From Pelagibacteraceae bacterium TMED170 (GTDB lineage Bacteria > Pseudomonadota > Alphaproteobacteria > Pelagibacterales > Pelagibacteraceae), in the NCBI GenBank assembly GCA_002170875.2, contig NHHT02000005.1, forward strand, positions 1 to 20,777: a stretch of DNA of 20,777 bases, written 5' to 3'. The position numbers and the translations under genes were made by a program. Positions 6,049 to 16,419 of this stretch are shown here, piece after piece (the first letter of the stretch is position 1; each line of letters begins with the position of its first letter). The notes below the pieces were generated by a model that saw only the letters and a program-made list of their open reading frames with translations, made no database searches and was not told where the DNA came from.

Positions 6049-7791
6049 CTACTTTAATTGTTTCTGGTAAAGAGATTTGTATTCATTACATTTATTTATT
6101 AACTCTTCATGCTTACCAAAGTCAATTACTGTTCCATTTTTAAAAACATAAATCCGATCCGCATTGTGAATAGTCGACAGCCTATGAGCTATAACTAAAG
6201 TTGTTTTATTTTTAGTTAAATTCATAATAGCATTTTGGACTATTTCTTCAGACTCTGCATCTAAAGACGAAGTGGCTTCATCTAAAAGAATAATAGGAGA
6301 TTTCTTTAATATCGCCCGAGCAATTGATATTCTTTGTTTTTGGCCACCGGACAATTTAATGCCATTTTCACCTATATTAGTATCATATTTTTGTGGCAAT
6401 TTTTCTATAAATTTATCTGCAGCAGCAAACTCACAAGCTTTAATTATTTCTTCTTCACTAGCATTAGATTTAGCGTACGCAATATTTGCTTTAACAGTAT
6501 CATCAAATAAAATTACGTCTTGACTTACTAAAGATAAATTTTCTCTTAGTGAGGCTAATTTTATTTTTTGGATATTTTGGTTATCTATAAAGATATTACC
6601 AATTTGTGGATCATAAAATCTAGGTAATAAATTTATTATTGTGCTTTTTCCTGCCCCGCTATGACCTACGAGAGCAGTCATACCTCCACCTGTTATATCT
6701 AAATTTACATCTTGTACTGCACTATCGTTTGATACTGAATATTTAAAACCTACATTTTTAAATTTAATATCTGATTTTTTAATTATTAAATCAGGAAAAT
6801 TTTCATTATTTCGCACTGTTATTGGTTTATCAATTACTTCAAAAATTCTTTTAGCTGCAGCAGTTCCTTGATAGGCAACCATATTAATTGTTGCTAATGA
6901 CCTTATAGGTTGCCAGGCAAGCATCATCGCAGCTAAAAAAGAAAAAAAATTGTTTATTCCTAGTTCACCCGAAGAAATTAAAACACCGGAATAGAAAATA
7001 AATCCTGCTAATAATAGTCCAGTAAGCACCTCCATTATTGGTGTTGCTCTTATCATTACTTCAGCAATTTTTATATTTTTTAAAACCAACTCGTGAACTA
7101 TATTTTTTGCATTTTTTCTTTCATCATCTTCCTTTTGATAAATTCTAATCATCTTTGATCCTTTTAAAACTTCAAGAAAAAAAGTATTCAATCTACCTGA
7201 AATTACACTTGCATCTGTGGTGGCTTTTCCAATTCTTTTTCCAAGAGTTTTTGCAATAAGAGCAGATAATGGCATCATTATTAAAGCAAATAGTGAAAGC
7301 CTCCAATTTTGATAAAACATTACTGACATAAGAGCAATTAAAGAAAAAGTATCTTTCATTATATTAAGAACTCCAGTACTAACTAATTGTTGAACTTGGC
7401 CACAATCAAACATCACATTTGAAATATATTTTCCTGAATGTCTGTTATCTAATGTTTGAATATCTGAAATTAATAGATTTTTAGCTATTTGTTCTTGAAG
7501 TTCCCCACTAATATTTTGGCCAACATTTATTATATTTACTCGAGCAAAATATAGAGAAAGGCCTTTTGCCGCAAAAGTAAATACGATTAATATAGGTATT
7601 AACCATGTCATTGTTCTATCTTTATCAATGAATATTTTTTTTACGGCTGGATCTAGAAGCCATGCCGTAGCTGCAGTTGTTCCAGCAACCACAACAGATA
7701 ATATTAAAGCTAATAATATTCTTTTTATTCTTTTTTTAACGTAATCTTTATAAAGTCTCTTTAGAATTAAAATTAGTTCTTCTTTTTTCAT
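6049..7791 (-). CDS. msbA: MsbA-like lipid A export ABC transporter (fused permease-ATPase)
   Basis: A half-transporter that dimerises to flip lipid-linked substrate across the inner membrane with ATP. The 580 aa comprise a six-helix transmembrane domain (about 25-310) and a C-terminal ATPase. The ATPase shows Walker A GHSGAGKST (376-384), a Q-loop at about 424, the signature LSGGQ (480-484), Walker B ILLDEA (501-506) with catalytic Glu505, and the switch His536 in IAHRLST. Sequence alone does not separate MsbA from other lipid exporters of the family. The position immediately before waaA-lpxK-lpxL argues for lipid A or LPS precursor. It starts 5 bases after ubiA. Confidence 0.88.
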   Translation of the reverse strand: MKKEELILILKRLYKDYVKKRIKRILLALILSVVVAGTTAATAWLLDPAVKKIFIDKDRTMTWLIPILIVFTFAAKGLSLYFARVNIINVGQNISGELQEQIAKNLLISDIQTLDNRHSGKYISNVMFDCGQVQQLVSTGVLNIMKDTFSLIALMSVMFYQNWRLSLFALIMMPLSALIAKTLGKRIGKATTDASVISGRLNTFFLEVLKGSKMIRIYQKEDDERKNAKNIVHELVLKNIKIAEVMIRATPIMEVLTGLLLAGFIFYSGVLISSGELGINNFFSFLAAMMLAWQPIRSLATINMVAYQGTAAAKRIFEVIDKPITVRNNENFPDLIIKKSDIKFKNVGFKYSVSNDSAVQDVNLDITGGGMTALVGHSGAGKSTIINLLPRFYDPQIGNIFIDNQNIQKIKLASLRENLSLVSQDVILFDDTVKANIAYAKSNASEEEIIKACEFAAADKFIEKLPQKYDTNIGENGIKLSGGQKQRISIARAILKKSPIILLDEATSSLDAESEEIVQNAIMNLTKNKTTLVIAHRLSTIHNADRIYVFKNGTVIDFGKHEELINKCNEYKSLYQKQLK

Positions 7792-7796
7792 AATAA

Positions 7797-8663
7797 TTAA
7801 AAATTAACAGATAAGCTTATAATGCTTAAAAATAAAATCATCCCAGATAAATTATTAATCCTGAAAGCAAATAAACATTTCTTAGGATCTTTCTTATTAA
7901 AAATAAAAATTTGATATATTAAAGTTAAAATAAATAAAAAAAGTAAAATAATGAAAGGGCTTGAATTCATTTTAGTATAAAATAAGAAAATTATTAGAGT
8001 TGAACTTATTAAATAACATAAACTTACAAATTGTTTTATACTAGATTTAAATTTAATAGCTGTTGACTTATTACCAATAATTTCATCATCAACTATATCC
8101 TGTGTACCATAAATCGTGTCATATCCTAATGTCCAAAATATGGCTGCTAAATAGAGTATGATTATTTCAATAGATATAGTGTTCATTATTGAAGACCAAG
8201 CCATAATAATTCCCCAGTTAAAAGTCAAACCTAAGAATAATTGGGGCCAGTAGGTTACTCGTTTCATAAAAGGGTAAGAAAATGCAAGGAGCATAGAGGA
8301 CAATCCCAATATTATAGTAAGATAATTAAATTGAATTAAAATTAACAACGAAATGAGTGAGAGAAAGAAAATATAAAAAAAAGATTTTTTAATAGTAATT
8401 TTTCCAGAAGGAATAGGTCTATTTTTTGTTCTTTTAACTAGCTTATCAATATTTCTATCAACTATATCATTAAAAATACAACCAACACTTCTCATTAATA
8501 TTGATCCCAAAAAAAATAATATTAGATAGTATATAAATTGTTCTTTGTTTTGACTAAAACTATATGCATAGGCTAATCCCCAGCTGCATGGCCAAAATAG
8601 CAACATAAATCCAACAGGTTTATTAAGTCTTGTTAAGTCAATAAATATTTTTAAATGCTTCAT
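7797..8663 (-). CDS. ubiA: 4-hydroxybenzoate polyprenyltransferase
   Basis: Joins the polyprenyl tail to 4-hydroxybenzoate, the committing membrane step of ubiquinone synthesis, which supplies the respiratory chain feeding the oxidase encoded further right. It is a hydrophobic protein of 288 aa with about eight helices. Both Mg-prenyl-diphosphate motifs are visible: NDIVDRNIDKLVKRTKNRP, and DTIYGTQDIVDDEIIGNKST in the second half. The N-terminal TRLNKPVGFMLLFWPCSWGL matches the family. I chose the ATG at 8663; an upstream in-frame TTG (8687) would add eight residues without homology. It is divergent from the DUF2721 gene with a 54-bp gap and is probably the first gene of the lipid A operon transcript. 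Confidence 0.93.
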   Translation of the reverse strand: MKHLKIFIDLTRLNKPVGFMLLFWPCSWGLAYAYSFSQNKEQFIYYLILFFLGSILMRSVGCIFNDIVDRNIDKLVKRTKNRPIPSGKITIKKSFFYIFFLSLISLLILIQFNYLTIILGLSSMLLAFSYPFMKRVTYWPQLFLGLTFNWGIIMAWSSIMNTISIEIIILYLAAIFWTLGYDTIYGTQDIVDDEIIGNKSTAIKFKSSIKQFVSLCYLISSTLIIFLFYTKMNSSPFIILLFLFILTLIYQIFIFNKKDPKKCLFAFRINNLSGMILFLSIISLSVNF

Positions 8664-8717
8664 GAAAATATGACTTGTAAATATCAAACACTATCTACAT
8701 AATCAATTTGATTCGAT

Positions 8718-9128
8718 ATGGATATAGATTACACAGTAGCGGCTTTAATGTTTCCAGCTATACCTTTAATGATGACTATGTATAGTAATAGATTTCATAC
8801 TTTAAGTGGGCTTATTAGAAAGCTTCATGATCAACTTACTTTTGATAAACGCACGCCACCTGAATGGGAAAATCAACTTCATGTTTTAAATAATAGAACC
8901 AATTTATTAAAATATACAATGGGATTTGCAGCATTTGGATTTCTATTTAATATGACAACTGTTTTGATGCTTTATTTAGGCAGTCTGCAAATAGCAAGAT
9001 TAATTTTTGCTGGATGTTGTATTTGTATGATAATTTCAATTTTCTTATTTTTGCAAGAAATAAGACTTTCTAATCAAGCCCTCAAATACCATTTAAGTGA
9101 TATGGACTCGATGAAAAAGGACCTGTAA
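8718..9128 (+). CDS. DUF2721 family membrane protein (136 aa)
   Basis: The N-terminal pattern FPAIPLMMTMYSNRFHTLSG followed by LIRKLHD matches the DUF2721 family as I know it. Three membrane helices are predicted: about 6-22, 66-87 and 93-117. A basic and polar loop with a short helix (about 25-62, with LNNRTNLLKYTM) lies between the first two. No function is known. It stands alone on the plus strand between ubiA (divergent) and the DUF1289 gene (convergent, stop one base away). The only promoter space is the 54-bp gap to its left, which contains a short inverted repeat AATCA-ATT-TGATT (8701-8713). Confidence 0.8.
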   Translation: MDIDYTVAALMFPAIPLMMTMYSNRFHTLSGLIRKLHDQLTFDKRTPPEWENQLHVLNNRTNLLKYTMGFAAFGFLFNMTTVLMLYLGSLQIARLIFAGCCICMIISIFLFLQEIRLSNQALKYHLSDMDSMKKDL

Positions 9129-9129
9129 T

Positions 9130-9393
9130 TTATTTATTTTTTAAAATATTTTTTTTAAATAATGAAATTCCATTATTTATTTTATGTTTATAAGATTCTT
9201 TAAAAGTATTTAGCTGCCAACCTTTCATTCTTAAAGTTATTGTACTTAGATTTTCAAATTTCCATTTATCATTTGTATTTTCATCTTTCCATAATTTTTT
9301 TTCTTCATTGGTTCGTGCACAACCATAACAATAGCCCGTAACCGGATCTGTCTTGCAAATACTTATACAGGGGGAGATAATTTTATTATTCAT
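9130..9393 (-). CDS. DUF1289 family cysteine-motif protein (87 aa)
   Basis: The N-terminus SPCISICKTDPVTGYCYGCA has the four cysteines (9, 13, 22, 25) that define DUF1289, a small family widespread in Proteobacteria with a likely metal-binding or iron-sulfur role. RTNEEKKLW follows as in the family. The C-terminal 40 residues are basic and not conserved in my memory of the family. Its ATG overlaps the stop of the quinone oxidoreductase by one base, so it is translated from the same message. Function is unknown. Confidence 0.85.
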   Translation of the reverse strand: MNNKIISPCISICKTDPVTGYCYGCARTNEEKKLWKDENTNDKWKFENLSTITLRMKGWQLNTFKESYKHKINNGISLFKKNILKNK

Positions 9394-10367
9394 TAGGGAA
9401 TTAAAATAGCAGGACCAGTAAGTTTTCTTGCCTCTAAATCCTCATGAGCTTTTTTTGCATCTACTAGATTGTATTCTTTAGAAATCCTAATTTTAATTTT
9501 TCCAAATTTAACTTTTTCAAAAACTTCATCCGCACCCGCTTGAAGTTCCTTTCTATTGGTAAAGTATTGACCGATTGAAGGTCTAGTTAAATAGAGACCT
9601 TTTGGTTGAATATCTTTTGGAACGTTGACTGGGTCTAGTGGTCCCGATGCGTTTCCAAAACTTACCATCATTCCTCTTGTTTTAAGACAAGTCAAAGATC
9701 CTTTGAATGTATTTTTCCCAACCCCATCAAAAACTGCTGGCACCCCTTCATTGTTAGTAATCTCCATAACTTTTTTAGCGAAATCATCTTTTGTATAATT
9801 TATGACGTAAGCATAGCCATTTTTTTCTGCAATTTTAATTTTTTCATCTGAACCTACTGTTCCAATTACTTTTGCACCAATACTATTTGCCCACTGAGCA
9901 AATATTTGACCAACTCCCCCCGCAGCAGCATGAAACAAAATTGTTTCGCCTGCTTTAAGTTTATAAGTTTTACAAATTAAATAATTAGTCGTTAAACCTT
10001 TAGTCATTAAGGTAGCAGCTTGCTTATGTGAGATACCTTCGGGTATCTTTACAGCTATTGCAGCAGGAATAACCCTTTGTTGTGAATATGCACCAAGTGG
10101 TATTGAGGCATATGCTACGTTATCACCTATATTAAACTCCTTAATGCTAGATCCAATTTCTTCTACTTTGCCAGCAGCTTCTAAACCAATTCCACTCGGT
10201 AATTTAAGAGGGTACAATCCTGATCTATGATAAGTATCAATATAGTTTAATCCAATGGCGTGATTAGTAACTTTAATTTCATCCGGCCCTGGAGAACCTA
10301 CATTAACATCTTGAAGTTCTAAAACCTCAGGTCCACCATTTTTTTTTATTATTATTGATTTAGGCAT
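9393..10367 (-). CDS. NADPH:quinone oxidoreductase (zinc-free MDR family)
   Basis: Reduces quinones or other electrophilic carbonyls with NADPH in the cytoplasm. The 324 aa are typical of QOR. Visible are GGPEVLELQDV (11-21), NHAIGLNYIDTYHRSGLYP (35-53), GLEAAGKVEEIG (61-72) and the nucleotide-binding AAAGGVGQ (147-154) of the Rossmann domain. The structural-zinc cysteine cluster of alcohol dehydrogenases is absent. The C-terminal RKLTGPAILIP is a common QOR ending. It lies between pirin and DUF1289 in a five-gene same-strand run. The true substrate cannot be inferred. Confidence 0.92.
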   Translation of the reverse strand: MPKSIIIKKNGGPEVLELQDVNVGSPGPDEIKVTNHAIGLNYIDTYHRSGLYPLKLPSGIGLEAAGKVEEIGSSIKEFNIGDNVAYASIPLGAYSQQRVIPAAIAVKIPEGISHKQAATLMTKGLTTNYLICKTYKLKAGETILFHAAAGGVGQIFAQWANSIGAKVIGTVGSDEKIKIAEKNGYAYVINYTKDDFAKKVMEITNNEGVPAVFDGVGKNTFKGSLTCLKTRGMMVSFGNASGPLDPVNVPKDIQPKGLYLTRPSIGQYFTNRKELQAGADEVFEKVKFGKIKIRISKEYNLVDAKKAHEDLEARKLTGPAILIP

Positions 10368-10391
10368 TTTTCAAGGAACGTACTTGAACTT

Positions 10392-11234
10392 TTAATATTT
10401 AGCAAATGTTCCGTTATTATAATCTTGAACAGCTTTTAAAATTTCTGCTTTAGTATTCATAACAAATGGACCACCTCTAGCTATGGGTTCCCCTATAGGT
10501 TTGCCAGCTATAAATAAAAATTCAGTTTTTTTACTAGCTTTTACAATTAGCTTATTTCCCATCTCCAATAAAATAAGATTTGAATTACCTGTTTTGGCAT
10601 GATCTTTTTCACCAACTTTTATTTCACCTAATAACAAATAAATAAAACTATTATGACCCTCAGGTACCTCACAAATAAATTCCTTTCCTTCATTCAAAAC
10701 TATATGAAAGTATATTGGTTCAACGTTATGATTTTTCTCTGGGCCTTCAGCTTTTTCGAATTTACCAGCAATAACCTTCACTACTTTTTCACTATCTTCA
10801 TGAGTTCCGAGTTCATTACTTTTAATATAAATGTACTCAGGTTTATTCTTCTTTAACTTAGCTGGCATATTTACCCAAAGTTGAAATCCTAATAATTTTC
10901 CATCTGACATAGCCGGCATTTCAGAGTGAATAATTCCTCTGCCTGTCTTCATCCACTGAACATCACCAGATGACATTATTCCTTTAGCCCCAGTACTGTC
11001 TTGGTGCTCAAACTCACCTTTAAGCATGTAGGTTACAGTTTCAATTCCTCTGTGTGGGTGTGGGGGAAAACCAGCAATATAATCATCTTTATTTTCTGAT
11101 CCAAACTCATCTAACATTAAAAAAGGATCAATATAATTTGCTTCTGGAGTTCCAATGCTTCTCTTTAATTTAACTCCAGCACCATCCGATGTTTCTATTG
11201 CTTGTACAATTTTTTTAACTTCAATTTTTTTCAT
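10392..11234 (-). CDS. Pirin family protein (bicupin)
   Basis: A 280-aa bicupin whose bacterial members include quercetin 2,3-dioxygenase-like enzymes. The metal site of the N-terminal cupin is intact: His59 and His61 in PPHPHRGIETVTY, and His103 and Glu105 in GRGIIHSEMP. The C-terminal pirin domain ends with GEPIARGGPFVMNTKAEI. The gene follows the CDGSH gene by 8 bases and precedes the quinone oxidoreductase by 24. That company suggests oxidative or electrophile stress, but no substrate is identifiable. Confidence 0.94.
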   Translation of the reverse strand: MKKIEVKKIVQAIETSDGAGVKLKRSIGTPEANYIDPFLMLDEFGSENKDDYIAGFPPHPHRGIETVTYMLKGEFEHQDSTGAKGIMSSGDVQWMKTGRGIIHSEMPAMSDGKLLGFQLWVNMPAKLKKNKPEYIYIKSNELGTHEDSEKVVKVIAGKFEKAEGPEKNHNVEPIYFHIVLNEGKEFICEVPEGHNSFIYLLLGEIKVGEKDHAKTGNSNLILLEMGNKLIVKASKKTEFLFIAGKPIGEPIARGGPFVMNTKAEILKAVQDYNNGTFAKY

Positions 11235-11242
11235 ATTCTTTT

Positions 11243-11482
11243 TTACTTAGCGTTATGTGACCCATCACACATAGGCTGGTCCTTAGTTTCTTTGCAAGTG
11301 CAGAAAAAAACTTTTTTAGATTGATCTGCTTTCCAAGTTAGTGGTCCAAACTCTGATCCTGTGTGTGAACCATCACAAAAAGGTTGCTTCGAACTTTTTC
11401 CGCAAGTACACCAATAATAAGATTTGCCTTCTATTACATCAACTCCAATAGGAGCATTTCCTGCTCTTTGTGGTTTTACCAT
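11243..11482 (-). CDS. Double CDGSH iron-sulfur domain protein (79 aa)
   Basis: Two complete CDGSH motifs, each expected to hold a 2Fe-2S cluster through three Cys and one His: Cys25, Cys27, Cys36 and His40 in CTCGKSSKQPFCDGSH; Cys61, Cys63, Cys72 and His76 in CTCKETKDQPMCDGSH. Nothing else fits in the 79 residues. There is no membrane anchor, unlike mitoNEET, so it is probably a soluble electron carrier or cluster carrier. It lies between the haloacid dehalogenase and pirin genes on one strand. Confidence 0.95.
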   Translation of the reverse strand: MVKPQRAGNAPIGVDVIEGKSYYWCTCGKSSKQPFCDGSHTGSEFGPLTWKADQSKKVFFCTCKETKDQPMCDGSHNAK

Positions 11483-11508
11483 TTAAATTTTCCTATTTTT
11501 TTAATTGC

Positions 11509-12171
11509 TTATATAATATCCAATAGCTGTTTCAAGTTGTTAATTTCACTCTTAGGTTTGTAATCAAGATTATCAAAAATGTTATTATTTCTATTCACCC
11601 AAATAGAGTTATAACCGTAGTTTCCTCCACCCGAGACATCCCAAGTATTTGCGCTTAAAAATACAACCTCTTCTTTTAGTATCTTATATTTTTTTATTGG
11701 CATGTCATAAACTTTTGAATCTGGTTTATAAACTTTAACTTCTTCTATTGAAAAAATATCATCAAATACATTTTTTAAATTATTGCTTTCAATTAACTCA
11801 TTGAGAAGTTCAGGTGTCCCATTTGAAAGAATGCCAATTTTATAATTTTTTTCTTTTAGAGTTTTTAAAACTTCAGGAACCTCATTAAAAGGTGAGAGCA
11901 CTTTATAAAGGTTCAATAATTCATTTTTCATTGAAGGATCGATCTCAAATGCTTTCATTGATTTATTCAAACTATCTTCAGTAATTTGCCAGAAGTCTTT
12001 ATGTCTATTCATTAAACTTCTAAGCCAAGTATATTCTAGTTGAGTAGTTCTCCAATAATTAGCAAAGCTTTCCCATTTATTACCAATTTTATCTTTACAT
12101 TTTTCAGCAGCCGAATTGACATCAAAAAGTGTGCCATACGCATCAAAAATTATTGCTTTAATATTTTTCAT
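11509..12171 (-). CDS. (S)-2-haloacid dehalogenase, HAD type II
   Basis: Hydrolyses the carbon-halogen bond of short 2-haloacids by way of an aspartyl ester. The 220 aa keep the residues of characterised L-2-haloacid dehalogenases in order: nucleophile Asp10 in FDAYGTLFD, Arg41 in WRTTQLEYTWLRSL, Ser116-Asn117, Lys149 and Tyr155, then Ser173, Asn175 and Asp178 in LSANTWDVSGG. A true dehalogenase is therefore plausible rather than a generic HAD phosphatase. It is the first gene of the redox cluster. Its start codon lies only 17 bp from the divergent rsmE start, so its promoter must reach into rsmE. Confidence 0.9.
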   Translation of the reverse strand: MKNIKAIIFDAYGTLFDVNSAAEKCKDKIGNKWESFANYWRTTQLEYTWLRSLMNRHKDFWQITEDSLNKSMKAFEIDPSMKNELLNLYKVLSPFNEVPEVLKTLKEKNYKIGILSNGTPELLNELIESNNLKNVFDDIFSIEEVKVYKPDSKVYDMPIKKYKILKEEVVFLSANTWDVSGGGNYGYNSIWVNRNNNIFDNLDYKPKSEINNLKQLLDII

Positions 12172-12188
12172 AACTTAAATTAACGTTA

Positions 12189-12902
12189 ATGAGTAATATT
12201 AGATTATTCCACCCAGAAAGTATAACTGCAAATACCACAAGTTTATTATCTAAAGAACTTACTCATTATGTTGTTAATGTAATGAGGTTAAAAAGGGGTT
12301 CTAATTTAAATTTTTTTAATAAAGAAGGGGAGTGGGAAAGTAAAATAGTGCTTTTAGAAAAAGACAGAGTAGAGGTAAAATTTCTACATAAAGTGAAAGA
12401 ATCTTCAAAATCATTAAGCTTTGAATTAGCCATTTGTTTAGTTAAAAAAAATCCCATGGAAATAATTTTACAAAAGGCTACTGAATTAGGAGTTAGTAAA
12501 ATTACTCCAATAATATCTGAACGCACTGAAGTGAAAGAATTAAATTATGAAAGAGCTAATAAGATTGTAATAGAGGCAACTGAACAGTCAAATCAATTAA
12601 ATCCTCCAGTTATAAATCAAGTAATTAAACTTAAAGATTTTATTGATAATTTTAAAAATGACACAAGGCTATTTTTTGCAAATGTAAATTCAAATTATAA
12701 AATTAATTCAGGAGACATAGATAAAAATAAGTCAATTTGTATATTAGTTGGACCTGAAGGTGATTTTTCTCCTAAAGAACAAGAGTTAATTTTAGCAATC
12801 CCCAATTTAATATCTTTTTCTTTATCTAAGAATATTTTAAAAACAGATACTGCTGTAATAAGCGCAATTTCCCTTGTTAATTTTGTTTATAATGATCATT
12901 AA
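12189..12902 (+). CDS. rsmE: 16S rRNA (uracil1498-N3)-methyltransferase RsmE
   Basis: A SPOUT-fold methyltransferase that modifies U1498 of 16S rRNA. At 237 aa it has the usual size. An N-terminal PUA-like domain (about 1-70) with HYVVNVMRLKRGS is followed by the SPOUT domain: KKNPMEIILQKATELGVSKI, PIISERTEV, RANKIVIEATEQSNQ, LVGPEGDFSPKEQELI and LSKNILKTDTAVISAIS, the last two forming the knotted SAM site. There is no Shine-Dalgarno sequence: a 12-bp palindrome ATTAACGTTAAT (12179-12190) runs into the ATG, so initiation may be leaderless. Confidence 0.94.
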   Translation: MSNIRLFHPESITANTTSLLSKELTHYVVNVMRLKRGSNLNFFNKEGEWESKIVLLEKDRVEVKFLHKVKESSKSLSFELAICLVKKNPMEIILQKATELGVSKITPIISERTEVKELNYERANKIVIEATEQSNQLNPPVINQVIKLKDFIDNFKNDTRLFFANVNSNYKINSGDIDKNKSICILVGPEGDFSPKEQELILAIPNLISFSLSKNILKTDTAVISAISLVNFVYNDH

Positions 12903-12920
12903 TTGTCGCATTAATTGAAT

Positions 12921-12948
12921 TTGTTAAATCGCTTAAAACATATATAAA
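12921..12948 (+). promoter_or_regulatory. Candidate sigma-70 promoter of the cytochrome oxidase operon
   Basis: TTGTTA (12921-12926) and TATAAA (12943-12948) are separated by 16 bp in the 53-bp gap before coxB. A start about 7 bases on would fall at the ATG (12956), giving a leaderless or near-leaderless message, and no Shine-Dalgarno sequence is visible in front of that ATG. In DNA this AT-rich such matches arise easily by chance. Confidence 0.3.
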
Positions 12949-12955
12949 AATTAAA

Positions 12956-15387
<2,432 letters not shown>

Positions 15388-15388
15388 A

Positions 15389-16312
15389 TTGAATCAAGTA
15401 ATTATAAAATCAAAAAATTCAAAATCCAATCTAGTTAATAGCTTACAATCATTTTTTAATCTTATGAAACCGAGAGTAATGTCTCTTGTTTTATTTACAT
15501 GCATGGTTGGTTTATTAATTGCGCCAGTACAAGTTTCTTTTTTTGTATCAACTATATCATTATTAGCAGTAGCTATTGGATCAGGCGCTGCTGGAGCACT
15601 TAATATGTGGTACGAGTCAGATCTTGATGCTTTAATGAGCAGAACTTGCTTAAGGCCCATTCCAGCAGGACAAATCAAGAAAGAGCAAGCTTTATTTTTT
15701 GGTATAGCTTTATCGATTATTTCTATATTAATGTTATATTATTTTACAAACTTAATTTCAGCTATTCTTTTAGCCTCAACTATAAGTTTTTATTTTTTTA
15801 TTTACACAATTTGGTTAAAAAGAAAAACATCACAAAATATTGTTATTGGTGGTGCAGCTGGAGCATTACCACCAGTAATTGGTTGGACCATAGCTACTGG
15901 CTCAATTTCTGTAGAACCAATAATATTATTTTTAATTATTTTTTTCTGGACCCCATCACATTTTTGGGCTTTAAGCCTTTACAAGTCAAAAGATTATAAA
16001 AAAGCAAAAATACCAATGTTGCCATTAACAGCTGGAGTGGAAAAAACAAAGTTAAATATTTTCGTTTATTCATTAATAATGCTTCCAATGGTTTACGGAC
16101 CATATTTTTTTGGTTTTGGAAGTTTTGTTTATCTAATCCTGTCATTTACAATGACAATTTATTATATTTATCTTTGCTATAAGTTGTTAAAAATCAGTAA
16201 TCTTAAAAAGTCTAATATTTTAGCTAGAAAAATATTTATTTATTCAATCTTTTATTTATTTTTTCTATTTGTAATAATCTTGATCGATAATATGATTACA
16301 TTTGTAAAATGA
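15389..16312 (+). CDS. ctaB: Protoheme IX farnesyltransferase (heme O synthase)
   Basis: Adds a farnesyl group to haem b to make haem O, precursor of the haem a used by subunit I; an inner-membrane UbiA-superfamily enzyme. The 307 aa have about nine helices. The prenyl-diphosphate motif NMWYESDLDALMSRTCLRP spans 72-90 (Asn72, Asp78, Asp80, Arg85), and a second YKSKDYKKAKIPMLP motif lies on the cytoplasmic side later. The start is probably the TTG at 15389: the first ATG (residue 26) would cut off the conserved segment SFFNLMKPRVMSLVLFT. Its stop overlaps the next small gene by ATGA. Confidence 0.95.
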   Translation: MNQVIIKSKNSKSNLVNSLQSFFNLMKPRVMSLVLFTCMVGLLIAPVQVSFFVSTISLLAVAIGSGAAGALNMWYESDLDALMSRTCLRPIPAGQIKKEQALFFGIALSIISILMLYYFTNLISAILLASTISFYFFIYTIWLKRKTSQNIVIGGAAGALPPVIGWTIATGSISVEPIILFLIIFFWTPSHFWALSLYKSKDYKKAKIPMLPLTAGVEKTKLNIFVYSLIMLPMVYGPYFFGFGSFVYLILSFTMTIYYIYLCYKLLKISNLKKSNILARKIFIYSIFYLFFLFVIILIDNMITFVK

Positions 16313-16419
16313 ATAAAAAAAGAAAAAATATTATCACTGCTATTGTTTTAGTGCTATTTATGATTTTTTTATTTATTTTAACTTTTTACAATATAGGAAT
16401 TTATAATAGAGAAATTTAA
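16309..16419 (+). CDS. CoxF-like single-helix peptide (36 aa)
   Basis: A short gene fitted between ctaB and ctaG. It starts MNKKRKNIITAIVL, has one membrane helix (about 9-27) and ends in a short polar tail with Asn, Tyr and Arg. It overlaps ctaB by ATGA and ctaG by TAATG, which strongly suggests it is translated as part of the operon. Many alphaproteobacterial oxidase operons carry a tiny 'CoxF' or unnamed single-helix protein with an R/K-R-K-N start at exactly this position. The role there is thought to be oxidase assembly but is not well defined. The assignment rests on position, length and topology rather than strong similarity. Confidence 0.78.
   Translation: MNKKRKNIITAIVLVLFMIFLFILTFYNIGIYNREI

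Noticed and set aside
8664..8717. Regulator-binding site in the ubiA/DUF2721 divergent gap
   Set aside because: Only a 5-bp inverted repeat (8701-8713) is visible, which is too short to support an operator.
10370..10388. Inverted repeat TTCAAG/CTTGAA between pirin and quinone oxidoreductase genes
   Set aside because: A 6-bp stem with a 7-nt loop and no T tract or matching copy elsewhere. It is within chance expectation for this composition.
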